Shown: positions 44,054 through 53,257, counted from the stretch's first letter. The stretch is DNA of 64,000 bases from Anaeromicropila herbilytica (GCF_016591975.1 NZ_AP024169.1:3635001-3699000), one strand, 5' to 3'. Numbers and translations are program-made. The notes: generated from the letters alone by a model not told the origin.

Positions 44054-44692
44054 ATGAATACAATTACAAGAAAAGAAAGAGAACGACTAGAACGTGAAAA
44101 AGACATCATAAATGCTGCTGAAAAGGTCTTTACTGAAGTTGGTTATAATGGGGCATCCATGGAAGCTATTGCTAAAGAAGCCCAGTTTACCAGAAAAACG
44201 ATATATCAATATTTTACAGATAAAGAAGATTTATTGTTCACCGTTATAATTAGAGGATTCGAGCGACTTTTAAGTAGTCTTAAGAATGCAGTAACAAATG
44301 AAAATAATGGATACGAAAAACTGAAACACTTAACCAGTGCTTACTTTCAATTTTATAAGGAATCTCCTAATACATTAAATTTAATGAATTATATAGGATA
44401 CATTAAGACTACAGAAGAAAATTCAGTTAAGCGTAAGGAATTTAACAAAGTTAGTGAAGAATTGGCCAAAGAAATCGCAAAAGTAATTGAAGAAGGAAAA
44501 GCAGATGGAAGCATACGAACTGATTTTGATACTATGAGATTAACTTTTTCTGCAGAATTTATGATAACAGGATTCTTTCATATGTTTTCAATATCAGGCA
44601 AAACATTTACAGATCATTTTTCCCTAAATGAAGATAATTTTATAAACTTTTGTATGAATTTATTATGTGATATATTTCGCGTACAAAAATAA
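44054..44692 (+). CDS. TetR-family transcriptional regulator
   Basis: 212 aa from the ATG at 44054 (MNTITRKERERLERE), with AGGAGGATT ahead. TetR HTH: SMEAIAKEAQFTRKTIYQYFTDKEDLL. The C-terminal ligand domain is typical. Divergent from the flavodoxin-like reductase, which it most likely controls. Confidence 0.85.
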   Translation: MNTITRKERERLEREKDIINAAEKVFTEVGYNGASMEAIAKEAQFTRKTIYQYFTDKEDLLFTVIIRGFERLLSSLKNAVTNENNGYEKLKHLTSAYFQFYKESPNTLNLMNYIGYIKTTEENSVKRKEFNKVSEELAKEIAKVIEEGKADGSIRTDFDTMRLTFSAEFMITGFFHMFSISGKTFTDHFSLNEDNFINFCMNLLCDIFRVQK

Positions 44693-44708
44693 GGCTTGTA
44701 ATTAAAGA

Positions 44709-44735
44709 ACACCCTCACTGTTTCTAGGAGGGTGT
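44709..44735. terminator. Weak hairpin downstream of the tetR gene
   Basis: 8-bp stem ACACCCTC/GAGGGTGT with an 11-nt loop, about 17 nt after the tetR stop. No T-run, so it may not terminate efficiently. Confidence 0.4.
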
Positions 44736-44830
44736 CACTTACCTCTTAAGCTCACTCTCCAGGTGAATACTGCTCACTTATTTACGGGGATAAGCATATT
44801 TGTATGCTCTAGTTACATCATAATTAGATC

Positions 44831-45145
44831 TTATGTAGTTAATTTCAACCCTATTACACCAATTAAAATCATACCTATAAATATAATTCTCTTGATATCC
44901 TTAGATTCACCATGAAATATCATACCTACAAGCGTACCACCTACAGTGCCAATCCCAGTCCACACGGCATAAGAAAGTCCCAAGGGAAGTGTTTTTAAAG
45001 CTAATGATAAAAAAATAAAACTCAAAGCAAAACCGGCCATTAACCTTACATAAGACTGAATATTTTTATATTTTACTACTCTATTCATATTATCAACACC
45101 AATTATTTCAAAACTACCTGCTAAAATTAGAAATATCCAACCCAT
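44831..45145 (-). CDS. SMR-family efflux subunit, second of a pair
   Basis: 104 aa, four membrane helices. The membrane-embedded Glu of SMR proteins is present near residue 13 (LAGSFEIIGV). Helix 2 has the usual FALSFIFLSLALKTLPLGLSYAVWTGIG pattern (quoted in part). It follows its partner by 2 nt, so it is a heterodimeric pair of the YkkCD/EbrAB kind. Likely exports guanidinium or other cations. Member of an operon behind the guanidine-type riboswitch. Confidence 0.85.
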   Translation of the reverse strand: MGWIFLILAGSFEIIGVDNMNRVVKYKNIQSYVRLMAGFALSFIFLSLALKTLPLGLSYAVWTGIGTVGGTLVGMIFHGESKDIKRIIFIGMILIGVIGLKLTT

Positions 45146-45147
45146 AA

Positions 45148-45486
45148 TTATACTTCTCCTTTCTTATCCGAATCAGGTGTAACAATCTTTAAGCCTAATA
45201 TTCCTACAAGAAGTATCATAATAAAAAATATTTTATTCCAGCTAAAAGTTTCATTAAAACAAATCATTCCTATTATAACGGTTCCTACTGTTCCTATTCC
45301 TGTAAAAACAGTATAAACAGTGGCAACTGGTACTTTTTTGATTGCTTGTGACAACAAAAAAAATGATAAGCATATCAATAAACCTACTCCAATCCAACCG
45401 ATCAGACTATTTGAGTATTTTAACCCAATTGCCCACAATACCTCTACAATTCCTGCAAGAATGATAAATATCCAATTTCTATTCAT
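45148..45486 (-). CDS. SMR-family efflux subunit, first of a pair
   Basis: 112 aa, four membrane helices, Glu near residue 14 (LAGIVEVLWAIG), helix 3 GLLICLSFFLLSQAIKKVPVATVYTVFTGIG (quoted in part). Followed directly by the second SMR gene. Family knowledge: paired SMR genes act as heterodimers; some riboswitch-controlled SMR pairs respond to guanidine. Located 113 nt downstream of the ACT gene with no terminator between. Confidence 0.85.
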   Translation of the reverse strand: MNRNWIFIILAGIVEVLWAIGLKYSNSLIGWIGVGLLICLSFFLLSQAIKKVPVATVYTVFTGIGTVGTVIIGMICFNETFSWNKIFFIMILLVGILGLKIVTPDSDKKGEV

Positions 45487-45599
45487 TACATTTAACTCCT
45501 ATCATATATTTGTCTTTCTAAACTGCTTATTGAACTATACATTCATTATCCATATTCAATTAACATATAAATCCAAATGTGTTGAAATTTTGCTTATTA

Positions 45600-45968
45600 T
45601 TATCTTTTTATAACATATCCATTCTTTTCAAGAGTTTCTATTGCTTTCTCAAAATTATCTTTCTTTGTCAAAATATAATCAGTATTGTAAGTAGACACTG
45701 CAAATATTCCTATTTGTTCATTGGCTAACAAAGTTGAGATCTTAGATAATATCCCAATAAGTGAAAAATCTAGTACTCCTTGTATCCTAAATGCCTTCCA
45801 ACCATTATCGCATTCAATTACATTATTAGGCACTAAATCCGTACTACACACTAACGATAACTCTTCATCAGTTTTTCCAATGAAACAGATTTCATCGGAA
45901 TAATCTACTTGTGATAAATCTTCTACTTTACATACTGAAAATTCTTTACTTATTAATTTTAATTCCAT
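45600..45968 (-). CDS. ACT-domain protein
   Basis: 122 aa from the ATG at 45968 (MELKLISKEFSVC), with AGGAGGATTG ahead. C-terminal ACT domain: FSLIGILSKISTLLANEQI and the IGIFAVSTYNTDYIL strand. A ligand-binding regulatory protein. First gene behind the riboswitch, so it is co-regulated with the SMR pair; its task is not clear. The 16 extra N-terminal residues of the longer frame are in the leader hairpin and rejected. Confidence 0.75.
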   Translation of the reverse strand: MELKLISKEFSVCKVEDLSQVDYSDEICFIGKTDEELSLVCSTDLVPNNVIECDNGWKAFRIQGVLDFSLIGILSKISTLLANEQIGIFAVSTYNTDYILTKKDNFEKAIETLEKNGYVIKR

Positions 45969-45989
45969 ATCGACAATCCTCCTAAAATA

Positions 45990-46072
45990 AAAAGGTGCCC
46001 AAAGCACTTCTTCCATGACCTAACGAAGTACTTCTGACACCTAATTTCAACTCACCCGGTGGCGAGTATATA
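45990..46072 (-). promoter_or_regulatory. Probable guanidine-IV (mepA) riboswitch with terminator
   Basis: Leader of the ACT-SMR-SMR operon. The first hairpin is ACTCGCCACCGGGTGAGT-like; the second is a long stem (GGTGtc.AGTACTTC paired with GAAGTGCT..CACC) with loop GTTAGGTCATG, followed by TTTTTATTTT. ACC in loop 1 can pair with GGT in loop 2. This matches what I recall of the mepA/guanidine-IV motif, found before multidrug and SMR transporters. Ligand binding would prevent termination. Based on memory of the motif, not a search. Confidence 0.6.
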
Positions 46073-46217
46073 TACATATTCTATTTTTTAATAGTATAAT
46101 AACTTTTTATTCATATGTCAACATAAGTTTATCCAACAAATTTTAACAATATAGATTACTGTAAAGAATACTATCTACTTCACTCATAACATAATTTATG
46201 ACAAAAATGGAAAAGAA

Positions 46218-46240
46218 ATAATCACACAATGTGTTATTAT
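46218..46240. promoter_or_regulatory. Dyad at the AraC gene promoter
   Basis: ATAATCACACA/TGTGTTATTAT arms with one central base (10 of 11 paired) just upstream of a TATAAT box at 46240-46245. Likely an operator for the AraC-type gene at 46282. Confidence 0.45.
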
Positions 46241-46281
46241 ATAATTACCGTACGGAACGTAATAGATATTGGAGGTTAGGA

Positions 46282-47184
46282 ATGGACTATGTTGAATTAA
46301 TTCAAAAAACGATTGACTATATTGATGACAATATACTAGAAGAGATTACTGTAGATAAACTTGCTTCGATTGCAGGTTTCTCAACCTATCATTATTACAG
46401 AATATTTAGCAGTTTTGTAGGCTTTTCCGTTATGGAATATGTTACAAAGCGAAAACTTCAATTTGCTTTATTGGAACTACAAAAAGGCAGGAAAATTATT
46501 AATGTAGCAATTGACTATGGTTTTGAAACTCATGCTGGCTTTACCAAAGCTTTCAAACGCTGTTTCGGATATCCTCCAAGCCTGTATCGCTTGCATGCAC
46601 CTAATAATCTACCGTCAAAATTTGACTTATCAAAACTAATTTTAAATACAACAGGGGGTATTATTATAGAACCAAAAATTATAGAAAAAGAATCTTTTAA
46701 AATAGTAGGATTTGAATTTAAAAACAATCTAAAAAACACACTTCATACCCGAGATATTCCTGCTTTTTGGTCACAAAGAGGATTAAGTGATGGGACCTGT
46801 GAAACAAAGTTATACGATACTATTAAACCACCAAAACACGGTGAATATTGTATTTGCATCAATACTAATATGGAAACTGATGACTTTTCTTATCTATTAG
46901 GTGTTGGAGTTGATGACTTTGAACTCGCTACTGATGATATGTACCAATTAGAGATTCCGTCTGCTACCTACGCAGTATTTACCACTACACCAGTAGATGA
47001 AGCTGATTTTGTTAGCTCTATCCAAGGAACTTGGAACTATATACTCGAAGACTGGTTTCCAACATCAGGATATGAAATAGATGATACCAAATATGATTTT
47101 GAATATTACGACGAGCACTGCCACACATGGGAATACAAAAAGATATCCATGGAAATCTATATACCAATAAAGCTAAAGAAATAG
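46282..47184 (+). CDS. AraC-family regulator with GyrI-like effector domain
   Basis: 300 aa from the ATG at 46282 (MDYVELIQ), with TTGGAGGTTAGG ahead. AraC HTH: KLASIAGFSTYHYYRIFSSF and YGFETHAGFTKAFKRCFGY. C-terminal GyrI-like/small-molecule binding domain (residues 120-300) with EIPSATYAVFTTTP. Related to 47462 and 50006. Probably controls genes for drug or metabolite response, not identified. Confidence 0.85.
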   Translation: MDYVELIQKTIDYIDDNILEEITVDKLASIAGFSTYHYYRIFSSFVGFSVMEYVTKRKLQFALLELQKGRKIINVAIDYGFETHAGFTKAFKRCFGYPPSLYRLHAPNNLPSKFDLSKLILNTTGGIIIEPKIIEKESFKIVGFEFKNNLKNTLHTRDIPAFWSQRGLSDGTCETKLYDTIKPPKHGEYCICINTNMETDDFSYLLGVGVDDFELATDDMYQLEIPSATYAVFTTTPVDEADFVSSIQGTWNYILEDWFPTSGYEIDDTKYDFEYYDEHCHTWEYKKISMEIYIPIKLKK

Positions 47185-47194
47185 TATTTTTATG

Positions 47195-47233
47195 AAACCA
47201 AGCCAATGAATCTCGCACTCATTGGCTTGGTTT
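47195..47233 (+). terminator. Terminator between two AraC-type genes
   Basis: Perfect 15-bp stem (47195-47209, 47219-47233) with a 9-nt loop. On plus strand a short TTTAC tail; may act in both directions between convergent genes. Confidence 0.75.
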
Positions 47234-47293
47234 ACATTAAATATTAATTGTTGTTCTGCTGATGTACTTTTCTAATTTTATAGTCATATAAAA

Positions 47294-47446
47294 CTACTTA
47301 TTTCCACATATCTTACACACTTTAACTGTTCCTTTATCCAAAAGTTTATCCCACAGTAATTTAACTCTAGTTCTCTTGCAAGCAGGACAAGTTCCTCTCC
47401 AATTTGGTATTTTTTTAATTGTTTTACCTCTTTTGGTTTTTCCCAA
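47294..47446 (-). CDS. Small zinc-ribbon protein, 50 aa
   Basis: A short gene read from a TTG at 47446 with AAAGGAGG 7-14 nt upstream. The product is Lys/Arg rich with CPACKRTRVKLLW and CKICGNK, two CxxC pairs about 20 residues apart: a single zinc site. It follows the AraC-type gene 47462 by 15 nt on the same strand, so it is likely in that unit. RNA or DNA binding is plausible from charge; function unknown. Confidence 0.65.
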   Translation of the reverse strand: MGKTKRGKTIKKIPNWRGTCPACKRTRVKLLWDKLLDKGTVKVCKICGNK

Positions 47447-47461
47447 TACTCTTCCTCCTTT

Positions 47462-48355
47462 CTACTCTTTTTTTCTTCTTACAGGAATCCATACTTCACA
47501 TGTATAATTATCATATTTTTCATCATCCCAATCATATTTTTCAATACATGGTCCTTCCACTTGTTCGAATCCAGACGATGGGAACCACTCTGCATAGATA
47601 CGTATCCATACCTCTTGAATAGCAAGATTTTGTTCCATGTTCCCTTTTCCTTCAAAGACAGCCCAAGTAGATGCTGGTACGTCCAGAACTTTATACTCTT
47701 TTGGTACACCAGCTTCTGGAATTTTCCACCCCATCATATAGCTTCTACTACCATCTTCTTTGAACCCATAATGATATCCATATAGCATATGCATTCTTGG
47801 ATAACCTAGTAATTGATTCATCTTAAGATGAGTTCCATCCTCCCAGATTCGATCACAAAATTCTGGTATTTCTTTATACAATGCATTATTTAGCTCTGTT
47901 GTTATAAAATCGACTCCAAAAACCTTAAATTCATCTTTCTCAACTATTCTATAATCCATTTCGCACTCTCCTTTTATAGATATTTGAAATGAGAGCTTTG
48001 GAAATGCTTTAAGTCTTACATTCCCCTTCTTTATCATGGATGGGGTTACTCCATGTAGCCTTTGAAACGCTTTTGTAAATGCATCCGGACTATCATAACC
48101 ATACTTGACGGCTATATCAATAATCTTTGAATCCTTAGAAGTTAATTCTTCACCAGCAAGAGTTAATCTACGATTACGAATATATTCGGTTATAGTAAAT
48201 CCAGTGATTGCATGAAACATTCGTTGAAAATGATACCTGGATGTTAAAGCAACTTTTGCTATATCATCAACCTTAATGCTCGAATTCAAATTATCTTCTA
48301 TATATTCAATTGCATTATTAAGACATTTAATAATTTCCAAATTTCTTACCTCCAC
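47462..48355 (-). CDS. AraC-family regulator with GyrI-like effector domain
   Basis: 297 aa. AraC HTH: DIAKVALTSRYHFQRMFHAI and YGYDSPDAFTKAFQRLHGV. GyrI-like domain includes MDYRIVEKDEFKVFGVDF and WFPSSGFEQVEGPCIEKY. The same family as 46282 and 50006 but more diverged. The small zinc gene follows. Ligand unknown. Confidence 0.85.
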   Translation of the reverse strand: MEVRNLEIIKCLNNAIEYIEDNLNSSIKVDDIAKVALTSRYHFQRMFHAITGFTITEYIRNRRLTLAGEELTSKDSKIIDIAVKYGYDSPDAFTKAFQRLHGVTPSMIKKGNVRLKAFPKLSFQISIKGECEMDYRIVEKDEFKVFGVDFITTELNNALYKEIPEFCDRIWEDGTHLKMNQLLGYPRMHMLYGYHYGFKEDGSRSYMMGWKIPEAGVPKEYKVLDVPASTWAVFEGKGNMEQNLAIQEVWIRIYAEWFPSSGFEQVEGPCIEKYDWDDEKYDNYTCEVWIPVRRKKE

Positions 48356-48724
48356 TAAAGTATATAATATATTGTTTATCCCTACCCGATTAGTTGTGCT
48401 TTTATATGTCTGTTCTTCACATGATAGATTTAATTTGATAGAAGATAATAAAAAATATTTCTCCCTTTAAGATATTAATTTAATCTCTCATTACATAATA
48501 CATTACTTGATCTAAGAACTTTAGTACCCTTATACTACACTACTTTTTATTCGTCAATGTCTCCTTGCATATTTTCTTACAATTGTTTCAGTACCCTATT
48601 GTGATCTATAAAAAAGTTCTTAATTAATGTTGAAAAATCAATTCTTACATTCTATAATTAAAACATTCCTAGTAAATACCAATTCAAGAATACTATAATT
48701 AATAATTAATACGTGAGGATAAAT
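48356..48724. other. 369-bp gap, divergent promoters
   Basis: Between the divergent AraC-type gene and the zinc-ribbon membrane protein gene. AT-rich, with no dyad or frame I would call. Confidence 0.5.
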
Positions 48725-49852
48725 ATGAAAAAATGTAATTATTGTAACTCCGAAATGGAAGATACTCTTTTTAGTTGCACTAATTGTGGTTCAAAAGAGT
48801 TCAGTAATATATGTAATCACTGTGGGACTGAATTTCATACTGCATTTTGCCCTACCTGTGGTATAAAAGCTGGAGAGGAAGCAATCACCTGCTGGAATTG
48901 TGGTTTTAAATCTTTTGATATGTACTGTCCAAAATGTGGAAGTTCTTTAAAAGAAAAAAATGAATTGCGTGAATCAATTCCAAAAGAGGACGATACCGCT
49001 TTTGAGAAAGATTATATTAAGGATGATTCTACCACTGATGTAGAATATATTAAAAAAGCCGTATTTTCAGAAGCACCAAAAAAGAAAAATAATTTAAAAG
49101 TTGTGATTATTGTAATAGTAGTTTTTATAGGAATTGGCTTCTTTGAAGGTCTTCTTAATGATTTAGAAAAGGATAAGCAAAATACAGAAAAAACTACCAC
49201 AACTGAAGTATCTACGGAACTTTCATCTCATGAAACAGTTAGCGCCACAGAAGCACCTGAAACAGAATCAGATACTGATACAATTAAAGTTGTAACTGAG
49301 CCCTTTGAAACAAAACTTACTGCTGGCAATTATATAGCTGGAATCGATTTTCCAGTAGGGAAGTACACTTTTACAGCTATTAGTGGCTTTGGTGAAGCAT
49401 CGGCTGGAAATGATGATGAATTCGATGAAATTATGGGAACCGATAGTAGTGATGGTTCAATTCAGACATTTAAGAATGCAAATTTGGAAGAAGGTGTTAC
49501 CTTAGCAATCAATAACAATCTTGTTCTAAAGATTTCTTCTAAAAATGCTAATGTAAAAGATATGAAACCAAGAACAAATAAACTTACCAAAACTATAAAA
49601 TTATCCAGCGGTAATTATGTAGCAGGTATTGATTTTCCAGCAGGTACATATGATATAATCACTACAAAAGGATTCGGAGAAGTTTCTATAACTAATTCCA
49701 CAAACTTTGATTTTGATGAAATTATGAGTAATGGCGATTATGATTGTATGAAAGAATTTAAAAATGCCCAATTAGATAAGGATGTAGAACTACATATTAG
49801 TGGTGTATGGCTTAAATTAATACCTAGCAAATCTCAAAATGTTCCTAAATAA
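48725..49852 (+). CDS. Zinc-ribbon/TM protein with tandem extracellular repeats
   Basis: 375 aa from the ATG at 48725 (MKKCNYCNSE), with GAGGATAA ahead. Residues 1-85 hold several CxxC zinc ribbons (CNYC, CTNC, CNHC, CPTC, CWNC, CPKC). A single membrane helix follows near 123-143 (LKVVIIVIVVFIGIGFFEGL). Then a Thr/Ser/Glu-rich linker, then two repeats of about 80 aa (GNYIAGIDFPVGKYTF and GNYVAGIDFPAGTYDI). Cytosolic zinc part with an outside beta repeat domain. Function unknown. Confidence 0.75.
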   Translation: MKKCNYCNSEMEDTLFSCTNCGSKEFSNICNHCGTEFHTAFCPTCGIKAGEEAITCWNCGFKSFDMYCPKCGSSLKEKNELRESIPKEDDTAFEKDYIKDDSTTDVEYIKKAVFSEAPKKKNNLKVVIIVIVVFIGIGFFEGLLNDLEKDKQNTEKTTTTEVSTELSSHETVSATEAPETESDTDTIKVVTEPFETKLTAGNYIAGIDFPVGKYTFTAISGFGEASAGNDDEFDEIMGTDSSDGSIQTFKNANLEEGVTLAINNNLVLKISSKNANVKDMKPRTNKLTKTIKLSSGNYVAGIDFPAGTYDIITTKGFGEVSITNSTNFDFDEIMSNGDYDCMKEFKNAQLDKDVELHISGVWLKLIPSKSQNVPK

Positions 49853-49865
49853 GAAATGAATTAAA

Positions 49866-49941
49866 ATACACCACAAAGACAGAAATGATATGCCATTGTC
49901 TATTTGACAATTGGCATATCATTTCTGTCTTTGTGGTGTAT
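49866..49941. repeat. 76-bp hairpin with about 34-bp near-perfect stem
   Basis: Arms 49866-49900 and 49906-49941 pair with one bulged base around a 5-nt loop. It lies between convergent genes (49852 plus, 50006 minus) and has no T-run. Longer than a normal terminator. Confidence 0.7.
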
Positions 49942-50005
49942 TCTGTATCAATACTGTATAGCCTATTATGTTGTAAAACCTTTAGGGTAACACATTACAG
50001 TGCAC

Positions 50006-50875
50006 TTAATTCAGTGGGAAATAAAGATCCATATACGTTACACCATTTTCCTCAACTTTTTCCTCTAACCAGTATTTTTCCTTATTGCCTTTGCTTTTAC
50101 AATCAGGCATATAATCATTTAATCTTACCCACTCCGCTAATCTACTCCATCCGGCAGGTATCACTTCAAATGGATTGGAAAATGGGTTTGTTATTCTTAA
50201 TATAGCATATTCACATTCCTCTATTGTTTTCAGTATCACTCCTTCTGATTGATTTGTATTATCCTCCACTTTTATCCAATACTCATATCCTCTAAGACCC
50301 TTTTGACTCTGCTCTTCTGAAACAGGAATGTCAAATCCAAATTGTCTTGACTTAATATCAATATTATTGTTTACCATCCACTCTGTCATAAAATTAATTA
50401 CATCTGCCTCAGGATCATCGCTGATTGCATATGAACTTGTAACATACATAGTATCTAGTTTTTCAATCCTTACATCACTAAAATGATATTCCATATTTAT
50501 TCCTCCACATATAATAGATTTATTTTCTTTCAGTATTGGCTTCTCTGGTATCGCATAATGCTTGTTCCTGAATCTAGCTGGTGCTTCGCCATACTCGTTT
50601 TGAAATGCTCTTCGAAATGCCCGCTCTGATCCATATTCATAATCAAGTGCAATATCAAGAATGCGTCTTCCTCTATTCACATCCTGCATTGCATAAGCTA
50701 GTCGCCTCTTTCTTACATATTCCATTAATGGAACTCCAGCAAATAAGGTGAATAGCCTATAAAAATGATATTTTGAGAATCCTGCAACCTCAGCACATGC
50801 TTCAATTGTGATAGGTTGCTTAATATTTTCTTCAATGTAATCTATTGATTTCTGCAGATATTCAACATAACTCAT
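50006..50875 (-). CDS. AraC-family regulator with GyrI-like effector domain
   Basis: 289 aa from the ATG at 50875 (MSYVEYLQK), with GGGGAGTGAG ahead. AraC HTH: ACAEVAGFSKYHFYRLFTLF and YEYGSERAFRRAFQNEYGE. C-terminal GyrI-like domain (MEYHFSDVRIEKLDTMYVTS). The third of three related regulators in this region. Single gene. Confidence 0.85.
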   Translation of the reverse strand: MSYVEYLQKSIDYIEENIKQPITIEACAEVAGFSKYHFYRLFTLFAGVPLMEYVRKRRLAYAMQDVNRGRRILDIALDYEYGSERAFRRAFQNEYGEAPARFRNKHYAIPEKPILKENKSIICGGINMEYHFSDVRIEKLDTMYVTSSYAISDDPEADVINFMTEWMVNNNIDIKSRQFGFDIPVSEEQSQKGLRGYEYWIKVEDNTNQSEGVILKTIEECEYAILRITNPFSNPFEVIPAGWSRLAEWVRLNDYMPDCKSKGNKEKYWLEEKVEENGVTYMDLYFPLN

Positions 50876-50978
50876 ATAACTCACTCCCCGTTGTAACGTA
50901 AGTTTATTATAATGCATAGTTTTAATGATTTAAGGACATTTTTTGCTATTTAATAATTTACTTCCACTAAATTAAGAT

Positions 50979-52685
50979 TCACTCCAAACTATCTATCTCT
51001 TCCATTATAAAATCTACAATACCCCTAATATACTCTTTCGAGAAGTCAATCTTCGCACCTGCTGCTTCATATATTTCGCCAATTGGTTTAGAAAAACCTA
51101 GTCTTAATGAATCATCAAAAGCTACGATGGTTTTCGCTTTATTCTGTTTGTAGTTTCTATATACCTCTAGTGCGCCAAGTTGAGCAATCGCATATGAGAT
51201 AATATATAGAGGCTGTATTATCATTAACTGCTCTTTGTACCAACCAGCACTCTTCTCCTCATCTAGACCTGTCCAATCGATACCAACATTAAATCGATCT
51301 TCTAATGAACTCACATATGTAGCTCGTTCTTGTGCTGTATGTTCTGGGTTTGAATATAACCATTGTTCAAAGGAATCTATCATTACATATCTGCGCAATG
51401 AAACCAAGATATCAATGAATCTCTCTTTTTTGGCTTGTTTTATATCCGCTATGTTATCATAGTATTCATCATAATACTCCAAAGCAAGTAATTCCATTGT
51501 CTTAGCTGGAAACTCTGCCAGTTCTCCTGGTCCATCAAACATTCTATACTCTCTAATAATCTCGTCGGAATGGGAAAGCGAATGAATCCCGTGACCTGCT
51601 TCATGAATTAGAATGTTAGCTTCAATAGGGCTTCCAGTAATATTCATACATATAAAGCACATTCCCGACCTATCGATAGGAAAGCAGAATCCTCCCGGCG
51701 TTTTTCCTTTTCTAACATCTAAGTCTAGATTACCTGATTCTATCATCAAGTTAAATGTTGATGCAAACCTAGGATTAATTTTCTCTAATACTTTATGGGT
51801 TTTATCAATAAGTTCATCACTAGTTCTAAAAGGAGTTAATAAGTTACTCCCTTTACTGATATCTGCATCCCATGGAAAGAGAGACTTAACATTTAATTGT
51901 TCCTTTCTATTCTCATTTATTTTCCTTAATACTGGTACTACGATTTCCTCTACTGAGTTATGTAATATTTTAAGTTCATCTATTCCATAATCAAACCGAT
52001 TTCTGATCTTACTCATATACTCAGCATAGTCATTATATCCTGCATTTTTAGCTATTTGATTTCTTATACTTAATATTTGACTAAAGATACTATCTAATCT
52101 CTCTTTATTGCTTATCCAGGCTGACATTATTTCTTTCCATATTGTTTTTCTTTCTTCACTGCTTACTTCATTTAATATTTTTTGAAGCTGGCTGATTGTC
52201 TCGTCTTCACCTTCATATAATATACTTATATTAGATATGGCTTTTCTGTATTTTAGGCATAAAGATTGTTCTTCTTCTAATAGAGTTAGATTGGTATCAT
52301 TATAACATCTTATATTACGTTCTAATATCTTTCTATAATTATCATATCTCTCACTCAACTTAGATAAATAATCACTCTCAAAAATCTTTTTCTCTATATT
52401 AAAACAATATGACTTAGACCTTGTAATTATCATTTCTGAATACTCTGAAAGATTTTGGTTTAGGTCTTTATTTCCTGTATCTAGACTCAACTTAACATAG
52501 TTTTGGGTGTCTTTATTGCATATCTCATCTAAAAATTCATTATAATGTTCAATGAAGTGTTCTAATTGGTCCATTGAATTGATGTTCCTTGCTTCCAACT
52601 CTTCTAATTCAGATTTTACTTGCTCCCAATCAACTACGTCAAAGCCTTCCTTCAAGAATTTATATGGTTTCTCTGTGATGTGCAT
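50979..52685 (-). CDS. M3-family oligoendopeptidase (PepF type)
   Basis: 568 aa. Zinc site HEXXH in ILIHEAGHGIHS near residue 335 and the third ligand in the GPGELAEFPAKTMELLALE block. N-terminal helical part typical of PepF/thimet peptidases. Cytosolic cleavage of short peptides. Neighbour of an XRE gene 20 nt upstream in the same direction, so the two may share a transcript. Confidence 0.9.
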   Translation of the reverse strand: MHITEKPYKFLKEGFDVVDWEQVKSELEELEARNINSMDQLEHFIEHYNEFLDEICNKDTQNYVKLSLDTGNKDLNQNLSEYSEMIITRSKSYCFNIEKKIFESDYLSKLSERYDNYRKILERNIRCYNDTNLTLLEEEQSLCLKYRKAISNISILYEGEDETISQLQKILNEVSSEERKTIWKEIMSAWISNKERLDSIFSQILSIRNQIAKNAGYNDYAEYMSKIRNRFDYGIDELKILHNSVEEIVVPVLRKINENRKEQLNVKSLFPWDADISKGSNLLTPFRTSDELIDKTHKVLEKINPRFASTFNLMIESGNLDLDVRKGKTPGGFCFPIDRSGMCFICMNITGSPIEANILIHEAGHGIHSLSHSDEIIREYRMFDGPGELAEFPAKTMELLALEYYDEYYDNIADIKQAKKERFIDILVSLRRYVMIDSFEQWLYSNPEHTAQERATYVSSLEDRFNVGIDWTGLDEEKSAGWYKEQLMIIQPLYIISYAIAQLGALEVYRNYKQNKAKTIVAFDDSLRLGFSKPIGEIYEAAGAKIDFSKEYIRGIVDFIMEEIDSLE

Positions 52686-52705
52686 ACTTATTCTCCTAGT
52701 ATTAT

Positions 52706-53257
52706 TTATTCTGAATCAATTTTCACTCTTAACCTTTTATTTTTAACTTTAACTGCATATTTCAACTCATATACTGGAAGCCCATTACTAATTGCTTCTG
52801 CAGTTTCATCCATTTCCTTTTTAATTTCTTCCTCATTAGCATACCATCCAAGTACAATTGATTTTTCACCCCAAAAGTCCCCACTATTAATACCAATTAA
52901 CCAATACTTAGGTTCATCGACTCTAGCTTTATACATTACTTTAGAAGCTAAGACTTTATAACAATTGACAATTGTTTTTCCATCATATGATTTAATTGTA
53001 ATTTTCCCTGTTGGTACCACGATATTATTAAGGGATGTTTTCTGCTTTTCAGTTAAATTTATCTCACCTAACATAAGGTAGTCTAAAGATACATTAAGTT
53101 CTTTCGATAACAAAAGTAACTTCTCCATTTCTGGATATCCGATTCCCTGTTCCCATTTAGAAACAGCTTGTCGACTCACACCCATTATTTCTGCTAATTC
53201 TTCCTGTGAGATATGTCTTTCTTTTCTTATTAATTTTAAATTCTCTGAAAAACTCAT
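52706..53257 (-). CDS. XRE-family regulator with C-terminal domain
   Basis: 183 aa. XRE HTH at the N-terminus: LIRKERHISQEELAEIMGVS and RQAVSKWEQGIGYPEME. The C-terminal 100 residues (YKVLASKVMYKARVDEPKYW...) form a small domain found in similar clostridial regulators. Start has AAAAGGAGCC ahead. It precedes the M3 peptidase gene by 20 nt and might regulate it. Confidence 0.82.
   Translation of the reverse strand: MSFSENLKLIRKERHISQEELAEIMGVSRQAVSKWEQGIGYPEMEKLLLLSKELNVSLDYLMLGEINLTEKQKTSLNNIVVPTGKITIKSYDGKTIVNCYKVLASKVMYKARVDEPKYWLIGINSGDFWGEKSIVLGWYANEEEIKKEMDETAEAISNGLPVYELKYAVKVKNKRLRVKIDSE

Noticed and set aside
47479..47709. Frames overlapping the AraC-type gene
   Set aside because: Shadows of the gene at 47462-48355.
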